From Mucilaginibacter xinganensis (lineage in GTDB: Bacteria; Bacteroidota; Bacteroidia; Sphingobacteriales; Sphingobacteriaceae): a stretch of 64,000 nt of DNA. Below are positions 26,116 through 35,623 of the stretch, one piece after another. The position numbers were made by a program, and so were the translations under genes. The number at the start of each line of letters is the position of its first letter. The stretch's first letter is position 1. The notes under the pieces were generated by a model. That model ran no database searches. It saw only the letters and a list, made by a program, of their open reading frames with translations, and was not told the DNA's origin. The stretch spans positions 62,001 through 126,000 of the forward strand of contig JAMFSA010000194.1 in NCBI GenBank assembly GCA_026225055.1, written 5' to 3'.

Positions 26116-27219
26116 ATGAAACCAATAACGTTATACCTGATTCTTATCGTATCACTCTTGGCATCATGTAAAAAGGAGCATCAATCTACAGTCAAGACTA
26201 ATGTTTCAACCGCCAAAAAATTCCCGGTATCGTTCACAGTTTCACAGTTTGCGCAAACAACGGGTAATATTGATATGCAACGGGCATTAAAATCGTTAGC
26301 GCAAAAGAGAAACCTGGCTGCATCGGTAGTAGATACTTCTGCTTTTGCACAGGCCGTATTTGAGTATTTTTATCTTGTTTATGATTCAAGCGGCAACGAA
26401 GTTAAGCGCATTTACCGAAATGCAGCTGCTCCGGGATTTGTAACTAAGTTTCAGTTTGTCGGCAACGACCCGATCCGTGATATTTCCTTCATGGCCGACA
26501 GTGATCCATATAACGTTATTACCGATTCGCTGGCTGCCGGCACATATACCGTTGCTATTGCAGGCGCTGCTTATTCAGAATACAACAGGCTTGACGTAGA
26601 TTATTGGGATGCAGATATTACTGACCCCACTTATTCGCCGCTTGCAACGGCAGCGGTATATGCCGGGCAGGGGCTTGATGCAATTCCCAGGTCCATGGAC
26701 ATTTTTTTCAGCAAGTCTACCCTTACAGTAACAGGGACTACTACAGCCAATGCCATCACCTTACACAGGATTGTGGGCGAAGTAGAGGTTGATCTTAAGG
26801 ATGCTGTTATACCAAACAATGTTTCCTTTATTATTTTAGGGAGGTTAGGCGAAATTATCGGTTATTCTATCGCAAATGAGATACCGAATAATATAATAAC
26901 AGGATATAGCTCTGATCAGGTATATACTGCAGATGATGACTATACCAACCTTGCCGCTGCTGATTATACAAAAGGAACTTACATCATGCAGCGTTTTGTG
27001 CTAAACACGTTAACTCCGATAGACATTCTCATAAACGCGTATGATAAGGATGGTAATCTTATAGCAAGTAAAACGGTACCACAAGTGCAAATACAGCAAA
27101 ACCGCAGAACTGTTCTTACCGGCAAACTATTTGATAATTCTGTACCTGCGCAGTTTACCATTACAGCCAATGTGGCCTGGGGGCCTGATACGTCACCAAT
27201 TACATTTTTAAAACGCTGA
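26116..27219 (+). CDS. Fimbrillin/Mfa2-like lipoprotein, copy 3
   Basis: 367 residues. Lipobox SLLASC, then KKEH. Same order of features as copies 1-2 (FEYFYLVYDSSGNEV, DSLAAGTYTVAIAG, HRIVGEVEVDLKDAV), but more distant in sequence. It shares a leader with copy 4: both starts follow CTTAAAA, ATAGGAAA and TTTTTTAACTTAAAAT. Confidence 0.68.
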   Translation: MKPITLYLILIVSLLASCKKEHQSTVKTNVSTAKKFPVSFTVSQFAQTTGNIDMQRALKSLAQKRNLAASVVDTSAFAQAVFEYFYLVYDSSGNEVKRIYRNAAAPGFVTKFQFVGNDPIRDISFMADSDPYNVITDSLAAGTYTVAIAGAAYSEYNRLDVDYWDADITDPTYSPLATAAVYAGQGLDAIPRSMDIFFSKSTLTVTGTTTANAITLHRIVGEVEVDLKDAVIPNNVSFIILGRLGEIIGYSIANEIPNNIITGYSSDQVYTADDDYTNLAAADYTKGTYIMQRFVLNTLTPIDILINAYDKDGNLIASKTVPQVQIQQNRRTVLTGKLFDNSVPAQFTITANVAWGPDTSPITFLKR

Positions 27220-27325
27220 TGTGTTGTTAATATTTGAGGCATTTTTCTAAAGGCTTATGACTAGCTGTTTCGCTGTCTTAAAATGATAGGAAAGCTTAAT
27301 ATTTTTTAACTTAAAATCTAATCTT

Positions 27326-28423
27326 ATGAAGAACCTGATCCTGCAACTAATGCTTATGATATCGATCTTAGCATCATGTAAAAAAGACCATCAGTCTACA
27401 CTCAAGACTAATGTTTCAAATGTTAAAAAAATCCCGGTATCATTCACTGTATCACAGTTTGTACAAAATACAGGTAGTATTTATACACAAAGGGCATTAA
27501 AAGCGTTAGCTCAAAAAAGAAACATGGTTGCATCGGCAGTAGATACTTCTGTTTTTGCACAGGCTATATTTGAGTATTTTTATTTAGTTTATGACTCCAG
27601 TGGTAAGGAAATCAGGCGCTATATCCGGAATGCGCTATCTCCTGGATTTCTAACTGTATATCAGGTTGGACATAACGCCCCTGGTGGAAATATGTATTCA
27701 AGGACAGACAATGATCCATATAATGTTATTACCGATTCGCTGGCCGCCGGTACTTACACTGTTGTTATTACTGGCAATACTTATTCAAAAAACGACGAAC
27801 TGGAAATAGATTATTGGGATAGCAATTACTCCCGCGATCAGCCTACTTATTTGCCGCTTGCAACAGCAGCGGTATACACCGGGCAGGCCCTTGATCCAAT
27901 CCCAAGATCGATGGATATCTTTTTCGGAAAATGTTCACTTACAGTAACAGGGCCAACTAAAAGCGATGCCATTACTTTAAATAGAATTGTTGGTGAGGTG
28001 GAGGTTGATTTAAAGGATGCCGTTATACCAAACAATGTATCTTATATCATTTTAGGCAGATCAGGCGAGCTGAATGGTTACTCCATTGCGAATGAAACAC
28101 CGAATACGCCAACAAGCCTTAGCCCCGATCCACCAGAAACTTTAGACAATGATTTTACCAACCTTACTACTGCTGATTTTACCAAAGGGAATTATGTAAT
28201 GCAGCGTTTTGTACTTAATACAATCAGCCCCATAGATATTATCTTAAATGCCTACGATAAAAATGGCAACATTATAGCGAGTAAAACCATTCCACAAGTG
28301 CAAATACAGAAAAACCGCAGAACTATACTCAGCGGTAAGCTGTTCGATAGCTCTGTAACCACCCAATTCACCATTACTGCTAACGCGACGTGGGGACCTG
28401 ATACGGCACCTATTGATTTTTAA
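27326..28423 (+). CDS. Fimbrillin/Mfa2-like lipoprotein, copy 4
   Basis: 365 residues, closest to copy 3 (for example DHQSTLKTNVS, ATAAVYTGQALDPIPRSMD). Lipobox SILASC. The final strands (IQKNRRTILSGKLFDSS) match those of the other three copies, where NRRTxLTGKLF closes the domain, so a shared C-terminal domain is under constraint. Confidence 0.68.
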   Translation: MKNLILQLMLMISILASCKKDHQSTLKTNVSNVKKIPVSFTVSQFVQNTGSIYTQRALKALAQKRNMVASAVDTSVFAQAIFEYFYLVYDSSGKEIRRYIRNALSPGFLTVYQVGHNAPGGNMYSRTDNDPYNVITDSLAAGTYTVVITGNTYSKNDELEIDYWDSNYSRDQPTYLPLATAAVYTGQALDPIPRSMDIFFGKCSLTVTGPTKSDAITLNRIVGEVEVDLKDAVIPNNVSYIILGRSGELNGYSIANETPNTPTSLSPDPPETLDNDFTNLTTADFTKGNYVMQRFVLNTISPIDIILNAYDKNGNIIASKTIPQVQIQKNRRTILSGKLFDSSVTTQFTITANATWGPDTAPIDF

Positions 28424-28790
28424 TAGAACTATAAAATATTGCATGGTAAGTGACAACAGTAGAAAGTCTAAATTATTAACCGCAATTATGTACGCCAAAG
28501 TAAATCAGATAATTTATTAACACCATAAGGTTGCTAATAGCCTTAAATCTGCTAAAAAGGAGTTCCAAAAGTCTCCACTATGAGCTACGTTTGCTTCGTG
28601 AACTCATCAGAATTCGAACCATTAATCTAATTGACATAAATATTTGAAAACTATACGCCCACTGAAGATAGTGCTGCCTGAGGCATTTATTGTTAGCAAG
28701 TTGTCTCGCATTTACTGGTACAAAATTGCTTGAAACAGATGAGGTGTAGGACGTCGATGTAGCCCGGCTATAGGCGCAGAAAAAAGATCA
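28424..28790. other. Intergenic region before a truncated gene
   Basis: About 370 bases, AT-rich. It contains no convincing gene; its right part may hold decayed upstream sequence of the DUF2135 protein in other frames. Confidence 0.35.
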
Positions 28791-29258
28791 GCGAACTGGA
28801 TCTCAATTACGAATGCTTTAAATAAAGGTAAACTCAAGCTTTCCGCCATCCCAAAATCAGTGATCAAAGTATTGCCCGTAGATATCCGTATCGTTATGGA
28901 CTGGAATAAGAACAACACCGACATTGACCTTTGGGCCACCAACCCCAATGGTGAAAAATGCTATTATAGCCATAACCGTACCGCTATCGGCGGGCGCATC
29001 TCGCACGATATGACCCAGGGCTTTGGCCCCGAACAGTTTTTATTAAAGAAAGCGCTCAAAAGGACCTATAAAGTAGAGATCAACTACTACGGCGACCGGC
29101 AGGTCACCATCGCCACCCCCACCACCATCCTGGCCGAACTATTCACTCACTATGGCACACCACAAGAGCAAAAAGAACTCATCGTCCTCCAAATAAAAAA
29201 AGATGCCAACGGAACCGTTTATATCGGCGACCTTGATTTTAATAATGCGATAGTTTAA
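28791..29258 (+). pseudogene. C-terminal stub of a DUF2135-domain protein
   Basis: The frame has no proper start (GTG at 28860 is internal; readable protein continues to about 28791 as L-N-K-G-K-L-K-L). The domain is clear: DIRIVMDWNKNNTDIDLWAT, CYYSHNRTAIGGRIS, HDMTQGFGPEQF and VEINYYGDR, which match DUF2135, usually at the end of large exported proteins with VIT/VWA domains. Those domains are absent, so this is the surviving 3' end of such a gene. Confidence 0.75.
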
Positions 29259-29288
29259 TCAAGCTCATCTTTTCGGATGAGCTTGATT
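29257..29288. terminator. Strong hairpin terminator
   Basis: AATCAAGCTCATC (29257-29269), loop TTTTCG, GATGAGCTTGATT (29276-29288): a perfect 13-bp stem starting in the stop codon of the DUF2135 stub. Confidence 0.85.
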
Positions 29289-29629
29289 GCCAAATTTTCA
29301 CAAAAAGAGCAATTAATCAAAGTAATTTTATTTTTGGATAAATAGCGTTTCCAACGGACAACGCTTTTCCCGAACTAAAAATGCGCCATAAGCACAAAAA
29401 GTTGATGATACCGATCGTATCACGGCTCCTGACAAACGGAGCCATATCGCTGATCCCCCAAATTATCCACATTGTACTATTTCATATAGATAATCTATAC
29501 TTATTAGATTATCTGTTTATTTATCTACAGTTCTATTTGTCAATTTCTTATGGAATAAAATGTAAAATCTATAATTTCCAATTATTGTGTTAAATTTTTA
29601 CATTTGAATATGAGCTTCAGCCAGGCGTA
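29289..29629. other. Intergenic region, no supported gene
   Basis: About 340 bases between the hairpin and the end of the Hsp70 gene. A 70-codon plus-strand frame (29381-29593) has atypical, Ile/Leu/Tyr-rich composition and is not accepted. Confidence 0.4.
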
Positions 29630-30898
29630 TTAATCTTCAAAAAGATATCCGCTATAAGCCAAGCCTTTAGCTACACTTTGAAAATTATCCCCCGAATTAA
29701 AATTAACGTGCGGAAACTTATTTTTAAATAGCTTTTGAATGCTGCCAACCATTGAAGTGCCGCCGGTTAAGAAAAGACTATCAATGTCCCGAGCGCTGAT
29801 GTGATGTTGAACCATAAAGTCATCCAGGTATTTGGCGATCCTATTTACGTCTTTTGCGATGATCTGCTCATACAGTGGTAACGCTATTTCCTCATCAATT
29901 TGAATACCCATATTCCGGTAATTAAACCTTGCGGAATCTTTGTCAGAAAGCGTGATCTTTGTTTTTTCGATGGATTGGAATACGGAATAGCCGAGGTTAT
30001 TTTCAATAAGTGTGATCAGGTTTTTAAATACCGGGTCATTCCCCGAAAAGTAATAGTAATCGTCTATTTCTTTTTTTATACGTAATCCATTAAAAAAATT
30101 CATCTGTTCCCACGAACAAATATGGGCAAAAAGCGATTTCGGAACGGTCAATACCCTACCGGGCGTAGCTTCGTACCGGGTGTATTTGCCAAAATAAGGT
30201 GTGCCTTTCTCCCACATAAATGCCGAGTCGAAACTATCGCCGCCAATATAGATGCCACCACTGGCCATCATGTCCTTTTTCCTGTCCTTACTGCCAACTT
30301 TTTCCGGGTCGAGTACCAAATAAGTAAAATCTGTTGTTCCTCCGCCCAGATCAGCCACCAGCACATTTTCTCTTTTCGTAAGGCTCTTCTCATAGGCAAA
30401 TGCTGCGCCGATGGGTTCAAACTGAAAGCGTATTTCTTCAAAACCTGCAATGTCTGCCGCTTTACTCAGCCGGGTTTGCGCCAGGGTATCTTTTTTAACG
30501 TCGTCATCATCAAAAAACACAGGCCTGCCGATGATGGCCTTCCGGCAATCCGCTCCTGTTAACTGATCTGCCCGTGTCTTTAATTCTTTCAAAATAAGCG
30601 CTACCAGATCAGCCGCATTGTATCTTTTATTTTGGATCCTTGTTTCGCTAAAACTGCTTTTTGACAATATTTGCTTAACAGATTTAATAAAGCGGCCTTT
30701 CATGCCATCTTTTAGATAAGCCGTGATAGCTTCTTCGCCTATAACATAATTTGGCGCGCTTTCTTTACCCGGCTGCTGATAAAAATAAATAAGCGAAGGA
30801 ATGATAACGGTGCCGACTATTTCTTTAACATCTTCATCATAGATAGCAAGCGCGGAATTTGTTGTTCCAAAATCTATTCCATATAAAAACTTCTTCAT
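29630..30898 (-). CDS. Hsp70-family ATPase (YegD/HscC-like, short)
   Basis: 422 residues, about the ATPase domain only. GIDFGTTNSALAI is the phosphate-1 loop, VADLGGGTTDFTY is phosphate-2 and LFLTGGTSMVGSI the adenosine motif. The substrate-binding domain of DnaK is missing, which is normal for the YegD-like group. No J-protein partner is nearby. A small ORF of uncertain nature ends 18 bases upstream. Confidence 0.88.
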   Translation of the reverse strand: MKKFLYGIDFGTTNSALAIYDEDVKEIVGTVIIPSLIYFYQQPGKESAPNYVIGEEAITAYLKDGMKGRFIKSVKQILSKSSFSETRIQNKRYNAADLVALILKELKTRADQLTGADCRKAIIGRPVFFDDDDVKKDTLAQTRLSKAADIAGFEEIRFQFEPIGAAFAYEKSLTKRENVLVADLGGGTTDFTYLVLDPEKVGSKDRKKDMMASGGIYIGGDSFDSAFMWEKGTPYFGKYTRYEATPGRVLTVPKSLFAHICSWEQMNFFNGLRIKKEIDDYYYFSGNDPVFKNLITLIENNLGYSVFQSIEKTKITLSDKDSARFNYRNMGIQIDEEIALPLYEQIIAKDVNRIAKYLDDFMVQHHISARDIDSLFLTGGTSMVGSIQKLFKNKFPHVNFNSGDNFQSVAKGLAYSGYLFED

Positions 30899-30916
30899 AT
30901 AAGGGCGGCGAAGGTA

Positions 30917-31132
30917 TTAAAAAAAGATCAGCGATAAAACAGGCCTTGTCGTAACCGTTCCTATTCCCTGATTCATCATTGCCGGATATACATTTATATG
31001 GTCCAGGAAAGACCTATCCTGCGATGGCTGGCCGTGTGAACGTTTTACCTGCAACACATCGATCAGAAAACCATTGAGGCCAATGTTTATCATTCCTCCA
31101 CTTTTGAATTCGGGTTCACGGATGAGCGCCAT
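30917..31132 (-). CDS. Possible small ORF or remnant before Hsp70
   Basis: 71 codons from an internal ATG; the frame stays open and readable for 17 more codons upstream (ending near 31186). It ends in RPVLSLIFF, which looks like a last beta-barrel strand. It may be the end of a broken outer-membrane protein or an upstream member of the Hsp70 operon. Identity is unknown. Confidence 0.3.
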   Translation of the reverse strand: MALIREPEFKSGGMINIGLNGFLIDVLQVKRSHGQPSQDRSFLDHINVYPAMMNQGIGTVTTRPVLSLIFF

Positions 31133-31194
31133 TTTACAGCAAAGCTGCCCACATACTGTAACGAATTGCCCGGATGCCGAGTCTTATGGGTACG

Positions 31195-32640
31195 ATGAAA
31201 CAAAAACTATTCCTCACGCTACTTATTTTTTTTGCGACAGCTATCAGCCTTCGTGCGCAGGATACCGTGCTGCGTTCACCTGTTCACGGTAAACTTGATT
31301 CGTTGCATTCGGCCGTCCTGAACCAGGAACGTTTGTTCCAGGTGTTTTTGCCCTACGACTATAAACAGGAGGACAATAAAAAATATGATGTGCTGTACGT
31401 GCTGGACGGCGATAACTGGAATACAGGCCTGGTAGCGCAAACACAGCGTTTTGTACAGGACCAGGGGTTTATGCCGCAAACCATTATCGTAAGCGTAATG
31501 GGCATAGACCGCAATGTGGAACTGACACCAACGCATCTGGATGCCTGGAAAGGTTCGGGAGGCGCGCCGCGATTCCTGGCTTTTATAAAAAACGAGCTGA
31601 TCCCCTATATAAATCAGCACTACCCTTCCAATGGTGACAATACCTTATGGGGGCATTCGCTCAGCGCCATGTTTGCCGTTTATGCCCTGCTGAATGAGCC
31701 TGCGGTATTCAAATCGTTTATCGCGGTCGATCCAAGCATCTGGTGGGATAATTCGCTGGTCGCGAAAATGGCTGCTGCAAAGCTCAAGTCCCTGCCGTTG
31801 GCAAATACGACCTTATACGTGGCCGGCCGGGCCGGCGAAGCGATGAACGGGATGAAGATAGATACCCTTGAAACCCTCCTGAAACAGTATGCCCCTGCCA
31901 GTCTAAAATGGAAAGTGCAGTCCTACGATAAAGAAACGCACAGCTCCCTACGCTTTAAGGGAACGTATGACGGCTTAAAATATACCTATGAGGGCCTGAC
32001 CCCGACGCTGCTTTTTCACCCGATGAACGGGATCGTACAAAAAGGGCAGCCGGTCAACCTGTATATCGATGGTGATACAACCGGCGTGCATTATACGCTG
32101 GATGGCTCAATGCCAACAGCCGGATCGCCACAGGTCGCGCAACAACAGGCCATCAACGGGCCGGGCACGGTTACTTACAGAGCAATCAGTAACAGGCCGC
32201 GCTATGACAAGGTCAACACTGGCACATTTACAGCGGAGCAGCCACCTATACCTGTAAAAAGCAATGCAAAATGGCAGAGCGGCGGGTTCAACTACGCCTA
32301 CTATGAAGGCGACTGGTCTGCCTGGCCCGACCTTAAAAAGATGAAACCAATCAAAACAGGTATCTTTGGTAAAAACTTCAACCTCGATAGCCTGCCGCGC
32401 AAAAGCCATTTTGCCCTGGCAATAGATGGCATGTTCGAGGCCAATGAAGACGGTTATTATATTTTCTTTCTTAATGCAGATAAGGGTTCCAGGCTTTTGA
32501 TCGCTGGTAAGCCCCTTATCGAATGGGGCGGGGACTATACTAAACCCACCTATTCTTATATCCTTCCGTTAAAAAAAGGCTTTTATCCTTTCCGCATTGA
32601 GTACCTGCACCAGCAGCAGGATTTCAAGTTGGAAAAATGA
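31195..32640 (+). CDS. Exported alpha/beta-hydrolase esterase with HEX_C and PA14-like domains (truncated end)
   Basis: 481 residues from ATG 31195; upstream in-frame codons are not used because the signal peptide (LFLTLLIFFATAISLRAQ) begins here. The esterase-D/Fes-like fold has VLYVLDGDNW and the nucleophile in LWGHSLSAMFA. A chitobiase C-terminal-like domain (Y-T-L-D-G-S-M-P-T) and a PA14-like domain (MFEANEDGYYIFFLNADKGSRL) follow. The PA14 region ends abruptly (H-Q-Q-Q-D-F-K-L-E-K) and the adjoining DNA codes in another frame for an outer-membrane barrel, so the gene was probably cut by recombination at about 32630. It likely hydrolyses esters on polysaccharides or ferric-siderophore-like substrates. 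Confidence 0.82.
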   Translation: MKQKLFLTLLIFFATAISLRAQDTVLRSPVHGKLDSLHSAVLNQERLFQVFLPYDYKQEDNKKYDVLYVLDGDNWNTGLVAQTQRFVQDQGFMPQTIIVSVMGIDRNVELTPTHLDAWKGSGGAPRFLAFIKNELIPYINQHYPSNGDNTLWGHSLSAMFAVYALLNEPAVFKSFIAVDPSIWWDNSLVAKMAAAKLKSLPLANTTLYVAGRAGEAMNGMKIDTLETLLKQYAPASLKWKVQSYDKETHSSLRFKGTYDGLKYTYEGLTPTLLFHPMNGIVQKGQPVNLYIDGDTTGVHYTLDGSMPTAGSPQVAQQQAINGPGTVTYRAISNRPRYDKVNTGTFTAEQPPIPVKSNAKWQSGGFNYAYYEGDWSAWPDLKKMKPIKTGIFGKNFNLDSLPRKSHFALAIDGMFEANEDGYYIFFLNADKGSRLLIAGKPLIEWGGDYTKPTYSYILPLKKGFYPFRIEYLHQQQDFKLEK

Positions 32641-33886
32641 TAATGACCAGCTAAATAAGCTTCGCGCGTCTGACCTGGTAAATTATGCTTTGCCGGATTA
32701 TAACCAGGATAATCTGTCAGGCACACATGAGCATACCCTGCAAGTAGATTATACCCATCCTTTAAAGTATATTGACGTTGAGGCTGGCGTTAAAGCCATT
32801 TTGCGGAATAATTTCAGCAATTACAATGTGGAGCATATAGATGCCGCGACCGGAGGTTCCAGTCCCGATCCGGCCGCATCCAATCAATTTGACTACCAGC
32901 AGGACGTTTACAGTATGTATAATTCTTACCAGTTGAATCTTTCAAACTGGACCGTAAAAGCAGGTCTTCGGTTGGAAATAACGGCTATAGATGCCAACTT
33001 TTCGAGCGGTGGGGTTGTTGCTATCCCCGATTATAATAACCTTATTCCGTCTATCGCTATTCAACGGAAGTTTACAGCGTCTGAAAGTGTCAATTTTGGC
33101 TATACGGAACGCATCCAGCGGCCGGGCATAGCCCAGTTAAATCCATACATAGATCAGCAAGATCCACAATTTATTACTTATGGCAACCCTGAGTTAAAGC
33201 CCGAAATCAACCATATTCTAAGTTTCAATTATAGTTTCTTTAAGAACACCACCATTAATGCGGGTTTAAGCTATTCATTTTCAAATAATACGATACAATA
33301 TATAACCGCTATCGGCGCTGATGGTATTACAAGAGGAACTTATCAGAACCTTGGGGCTAACAATAGCATGGAAGTCGATCTGAATATCAATTATCCCGTT
33401 ACCGAACGGCTGAACCTGAACCTTAATGCACAGGCAAGTTACCTGAGCCTAAAGGGAACAGCAGACACTTTATTTTACCACAGGAAAGCTTTTAGCGGGA
33501 ATGGAAATTTATACCTCGGCTATCGGTTTGACCACGATTGGCGCGGAGGCTTTAATTTTCAATATTACAGCCCGGCCATCACCTTGCAAGGAACATCAAG
33601 CCCATATTATTATACATCGTTGAGCTTATCAAAGACGATCTTTCATAAAAAGTTGACCATATCCGGTTCGGTCAGCAATCCCTACCAAAAATTCCTGGAT
33701 TATAAATATAAATACACAGATCCCCGGTTTACAGAGATTTCGCACAATGATATTGTTTACCGGAGATTTAATATCGGCTTAAGTTATCGCTTTGGGAAAC
33801 TAAAAGATGGTTCAGTTAAGAAAAATAAGAAAGCAGTTGAAAATAACGATATTAAGATTATTCCCAATATTTTACCCGGTAATTAG
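32635..33886 (+). pseudogene. 5'-truncated TonB-receptor-like outer-membrane beta-barrel
   Basis: About 415 codons of barrel code with no signal peptide, plug or start. The sequence (VNYALPDYNQDNLSGTHEHT, DYTHPLKYIDVEAGVKAI) and repeated amphipathic strands match the C-terminal barrel of outer-membrane beta-barrel family (OMP_b-brl_3) receptors. Family features: RPGIAQLNPYIDQQDP, YGNPELKPE. The readable homology starts right after the esterase fragment. Ends at a hairpin over the stop codon. Confidence 0.8.
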
Positions 33887-33895
33887 CCGGGTAAA
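33871..33895. terminator. Hairpin at the barrel stop codon
   Basis: TTTACCCGG (33871-33879) and CCGGGTAAA (33887-33895) with a seven-base loop containing the TAG stop. Confidence 0.6.
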
Positions 33896-33949
33896 TCAAT
33901 ATAATTTCAGCGGTATGCGAAGATAAATCAAAACGTTTCTATCCTATTT

Positions 33950-34327
33950 TTAAAACCCAAACCCTTCTTTATTTCTTTTACGGATCGCCTCTTCCGTTCT
34001 TGGGATGAACATGTCCAGTCCAAAATCGGTTACCTGCGCCTGTACTTCCTCGATAAAGCAACGGAAGCTCTGGTTGTAGTCCTGAAAGGCTAGTTCATAA
34101 TTACCATCAGATGTTTCAAAAGCATCCGCCAGTGCAGCTGCGCCATCTGTGGCCAATGACCCGCCGCGACCAGCCGCCGGGGAAGCGCAATAAGCGGCAT
34201 CGCCGACCAGCGCCACCCTGCCTTTTGTCCAGGACGGCATTTTCATTTGGCAGAGTTTGTTGAAGTAAAAACTGTTGGATCGCTGCACTTCTTCCAATAG
34301 TTCCGGCGTCCGCCAGCCCCTCCGGGC
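33950..34327 (-). pseudogene. C-terminal stub of a FAD-dependent monooxygenase
   Basis: About 126 codons. GRVALVGDAAYCASPAAGRG is the GD motif binding FAD ribityl in flavoprotein monooxygenases (TetX/PHBH type), followed by SLATDGAAALADA. The frame continues upstream through G-W-R-T-P-E-L-L-E-E-V, then homology stops at about 34327. The FAD-binding N-terminus is missing. It meets a plus-strand fragment of a different gene. Confidence 0.8.
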
Positions 34328-34348
34328 CCAATTTCGTCAGTTTCTGAA

Positions 34349-34510
34349 AGCTCCATCAAAGCCGCCCTTTATCCTGCCACTACAAACTATATTTATTACG
34401 TTTTAAATGTGGAGAAAAACGATAAGTCTCACAACTTCTATTCAACGGCTGCAGAATTCGAACGTGGAAAAGCTGCCTACCAAGCTTGGTTGAAAAAGGA
34501 GCGCAGATGA
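34349..34510 (+). pseudogene. C-terminal stub of an MltG-like endolytic transglycosylase
   Basis: 53 codons without start. S-I-K-A-A-L-Y-P-A-T-T-N-Y-I-Y-Y-V resembles the end of MltG (S-x-x-A-x-x-P-A-x-T-x-Y-L-Y-F-V), followed by SHNFYSTAAEFERGK, a match to its last helix region. It begins within about 20 bases of the end of the monooxygenase stub on the other strand. Confidence 0.4.
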
Positions 34511-34651
34511 AAGATTTGTAGATGAATAATACGTTTTACAGGGTTTTAATCTACCGCTCATGGAGTAGTTACTACCAGGGTAGTAAGGTGAGTTTACCCA
34601 CAATAACCAAGGCTTAAACCCAATCCATCTTTATTTCGTTTACCGCCCACT

Positions 34652-35161
34652 TCAACAATACCTCATTTCTAACTCCTTCAACCGTCCCTTTTTAATGGCC
34701 CTTGCAGCCAAAAAGTTAAAGAGCGGCGCTGCGATCTTTTGCAGGCCGACCATTTTAGAATTATTTAAATAGACAAATAAAGCCAGGTCGGCTAATTTTT
34801 TAGGTGTTCCTGCCGCGCTGGCCAACCCGTCTTTTGCCAGGCCTTTAGAGATCAGCAGCGCGTGCTCGAAATTTGTATTGCCGGGGCTGATGGTCACTTG
34901 AATTACACAGTCTTCACTCGAAATATTGTGGAAGTAATGGTGCGCGTTAGGCTTAATGGTGACCGTGTCGCCCTTTGTTAATTGATGAACTTCCCTATTT
35001 AAGCGGACTTCTAAAGTGCCTTCCAGTACTTCAAAGCTTTCTGAAAAAAGGGTATGGTAATGCCAGGGTGTCTTTTCGCCTGGAATAATGCCAAACTCGA
35101 TTACACTGGTGGTATGGTGAGCTACTGAACTGACCAGTTTAATATATCCTTGCGTTTTCAT
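34652..35161 (-). CDS. Cupin-domain protein
   Basis: 169 residues from the ATG overlapping the stop of the DUF4267 gene (ATGA). The cupin core reads IIPGEKTPWHYHTLFSESFEVLEG (metal-binding H, H, E within the first motif) and the second motif PNAHHYFHN. The C-terminal about 60 residues are helical. The substrate is unknown. Third gene of a Crp/Fnr-DUF4267-cupin operon. Confidence 0.82.
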   Translation of the reverse strand: MKTQGYIKLVSSVAHHTTSVIEFGIIPGEKTPWHYHTLFSESFEVLEGTLEVRLNREVHQLTKGDTVTIKPNAHHYFHNISSEDCVIQVTISPGNTNFEHALLISKGLAKDGLASAAGTPKKLADLALFVYLNNSKMVGLQKIAAPLFNFLAARAIKKGRLKELEMRYC

Positions 35162-35550
35162 AGGGCTTTGCTGGGGGTTTTGTGCGTTAATAAAATGGTT
35201 CCGGCTACAGCGCATACGATGATGGCAGATATATGCGGGATAGCTTGCGCGATGCTATTGTAGGGCTTGCTCAAAACGATCAGCATATCAACGACCGGGA
35301 TCATCGTTCCCAGGGTCAGCGTAGTGCCTAATGCTTTGGTTTGTTTGCTGAGCGCGAGGATGCAGATCAGTAAACCCGAGAACAGGTCGCGGATGCCTTT
35401 GATGTAATCAAAGGAATAGTCGCCATTTGCGTTAAAGTGGATGCCGTAACCGGCGGTGGCGGTTTCGGGTGCCAGCAGGAACCTGACGCCAATGAAGATC
35501 ATTCCCAACCCGGTCAGGAATGCGATGGTAACGGTGATTTTTTGTATCAT
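35158..35550 (-). CDS. DUF4267 small membrane protein
   Basis: 130 residues from the ATG of MIQKITVT; an upstream start would read 24 non-membrane residues. Four membrane helices: VTIAFLTGLGMIFIGVRFLL, a second near GLLICILALS, LTLGTMIPVVDMLIVL and AIIVCAVAGTILLT. The second loop has G-I-R-D-L-F-S-G, typical of DUF4267. Overlaps the cupin gene. Confidence 0.78.
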   Translation of the reverse strand: MIQKITVTIAFLTGLGMIFIGVRFLLAPETATAGYGIHFNANGDYSFDYIKGIRDLFSGLLICILALSKQTKALGTTLTLGTMIPVVDMLIVLSKPYNSIAQAIPHISAIIVCAVAGTILLTHKTPSKAL

Positions 35551-35623
35551 GACATTTTGTTTTTGAATGATGATACAAATTTCCATACTCCGGGCCCGGC
35601 GTTCATGCACCTGGGTTAACAAA

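Larger units (their letters stand above)
23811..28423 (+). repeat. Tandem array of four paralogous lipoprotein genes
   Basis: Two pairs (copies 1-2 and 3-4), all in one direction, spaced 26, 113 and 106 bases. Copies 3 and 4 also share a duplicated upstream leader. This indicates successive local duplications. Confidence 0.85.

Noticed and set aside
29381..29593. 70-codon frame rich in Ile/Leu/Tyr
   Set aside because: AT-rich sequence bias explains it; no domain, no clear start context.
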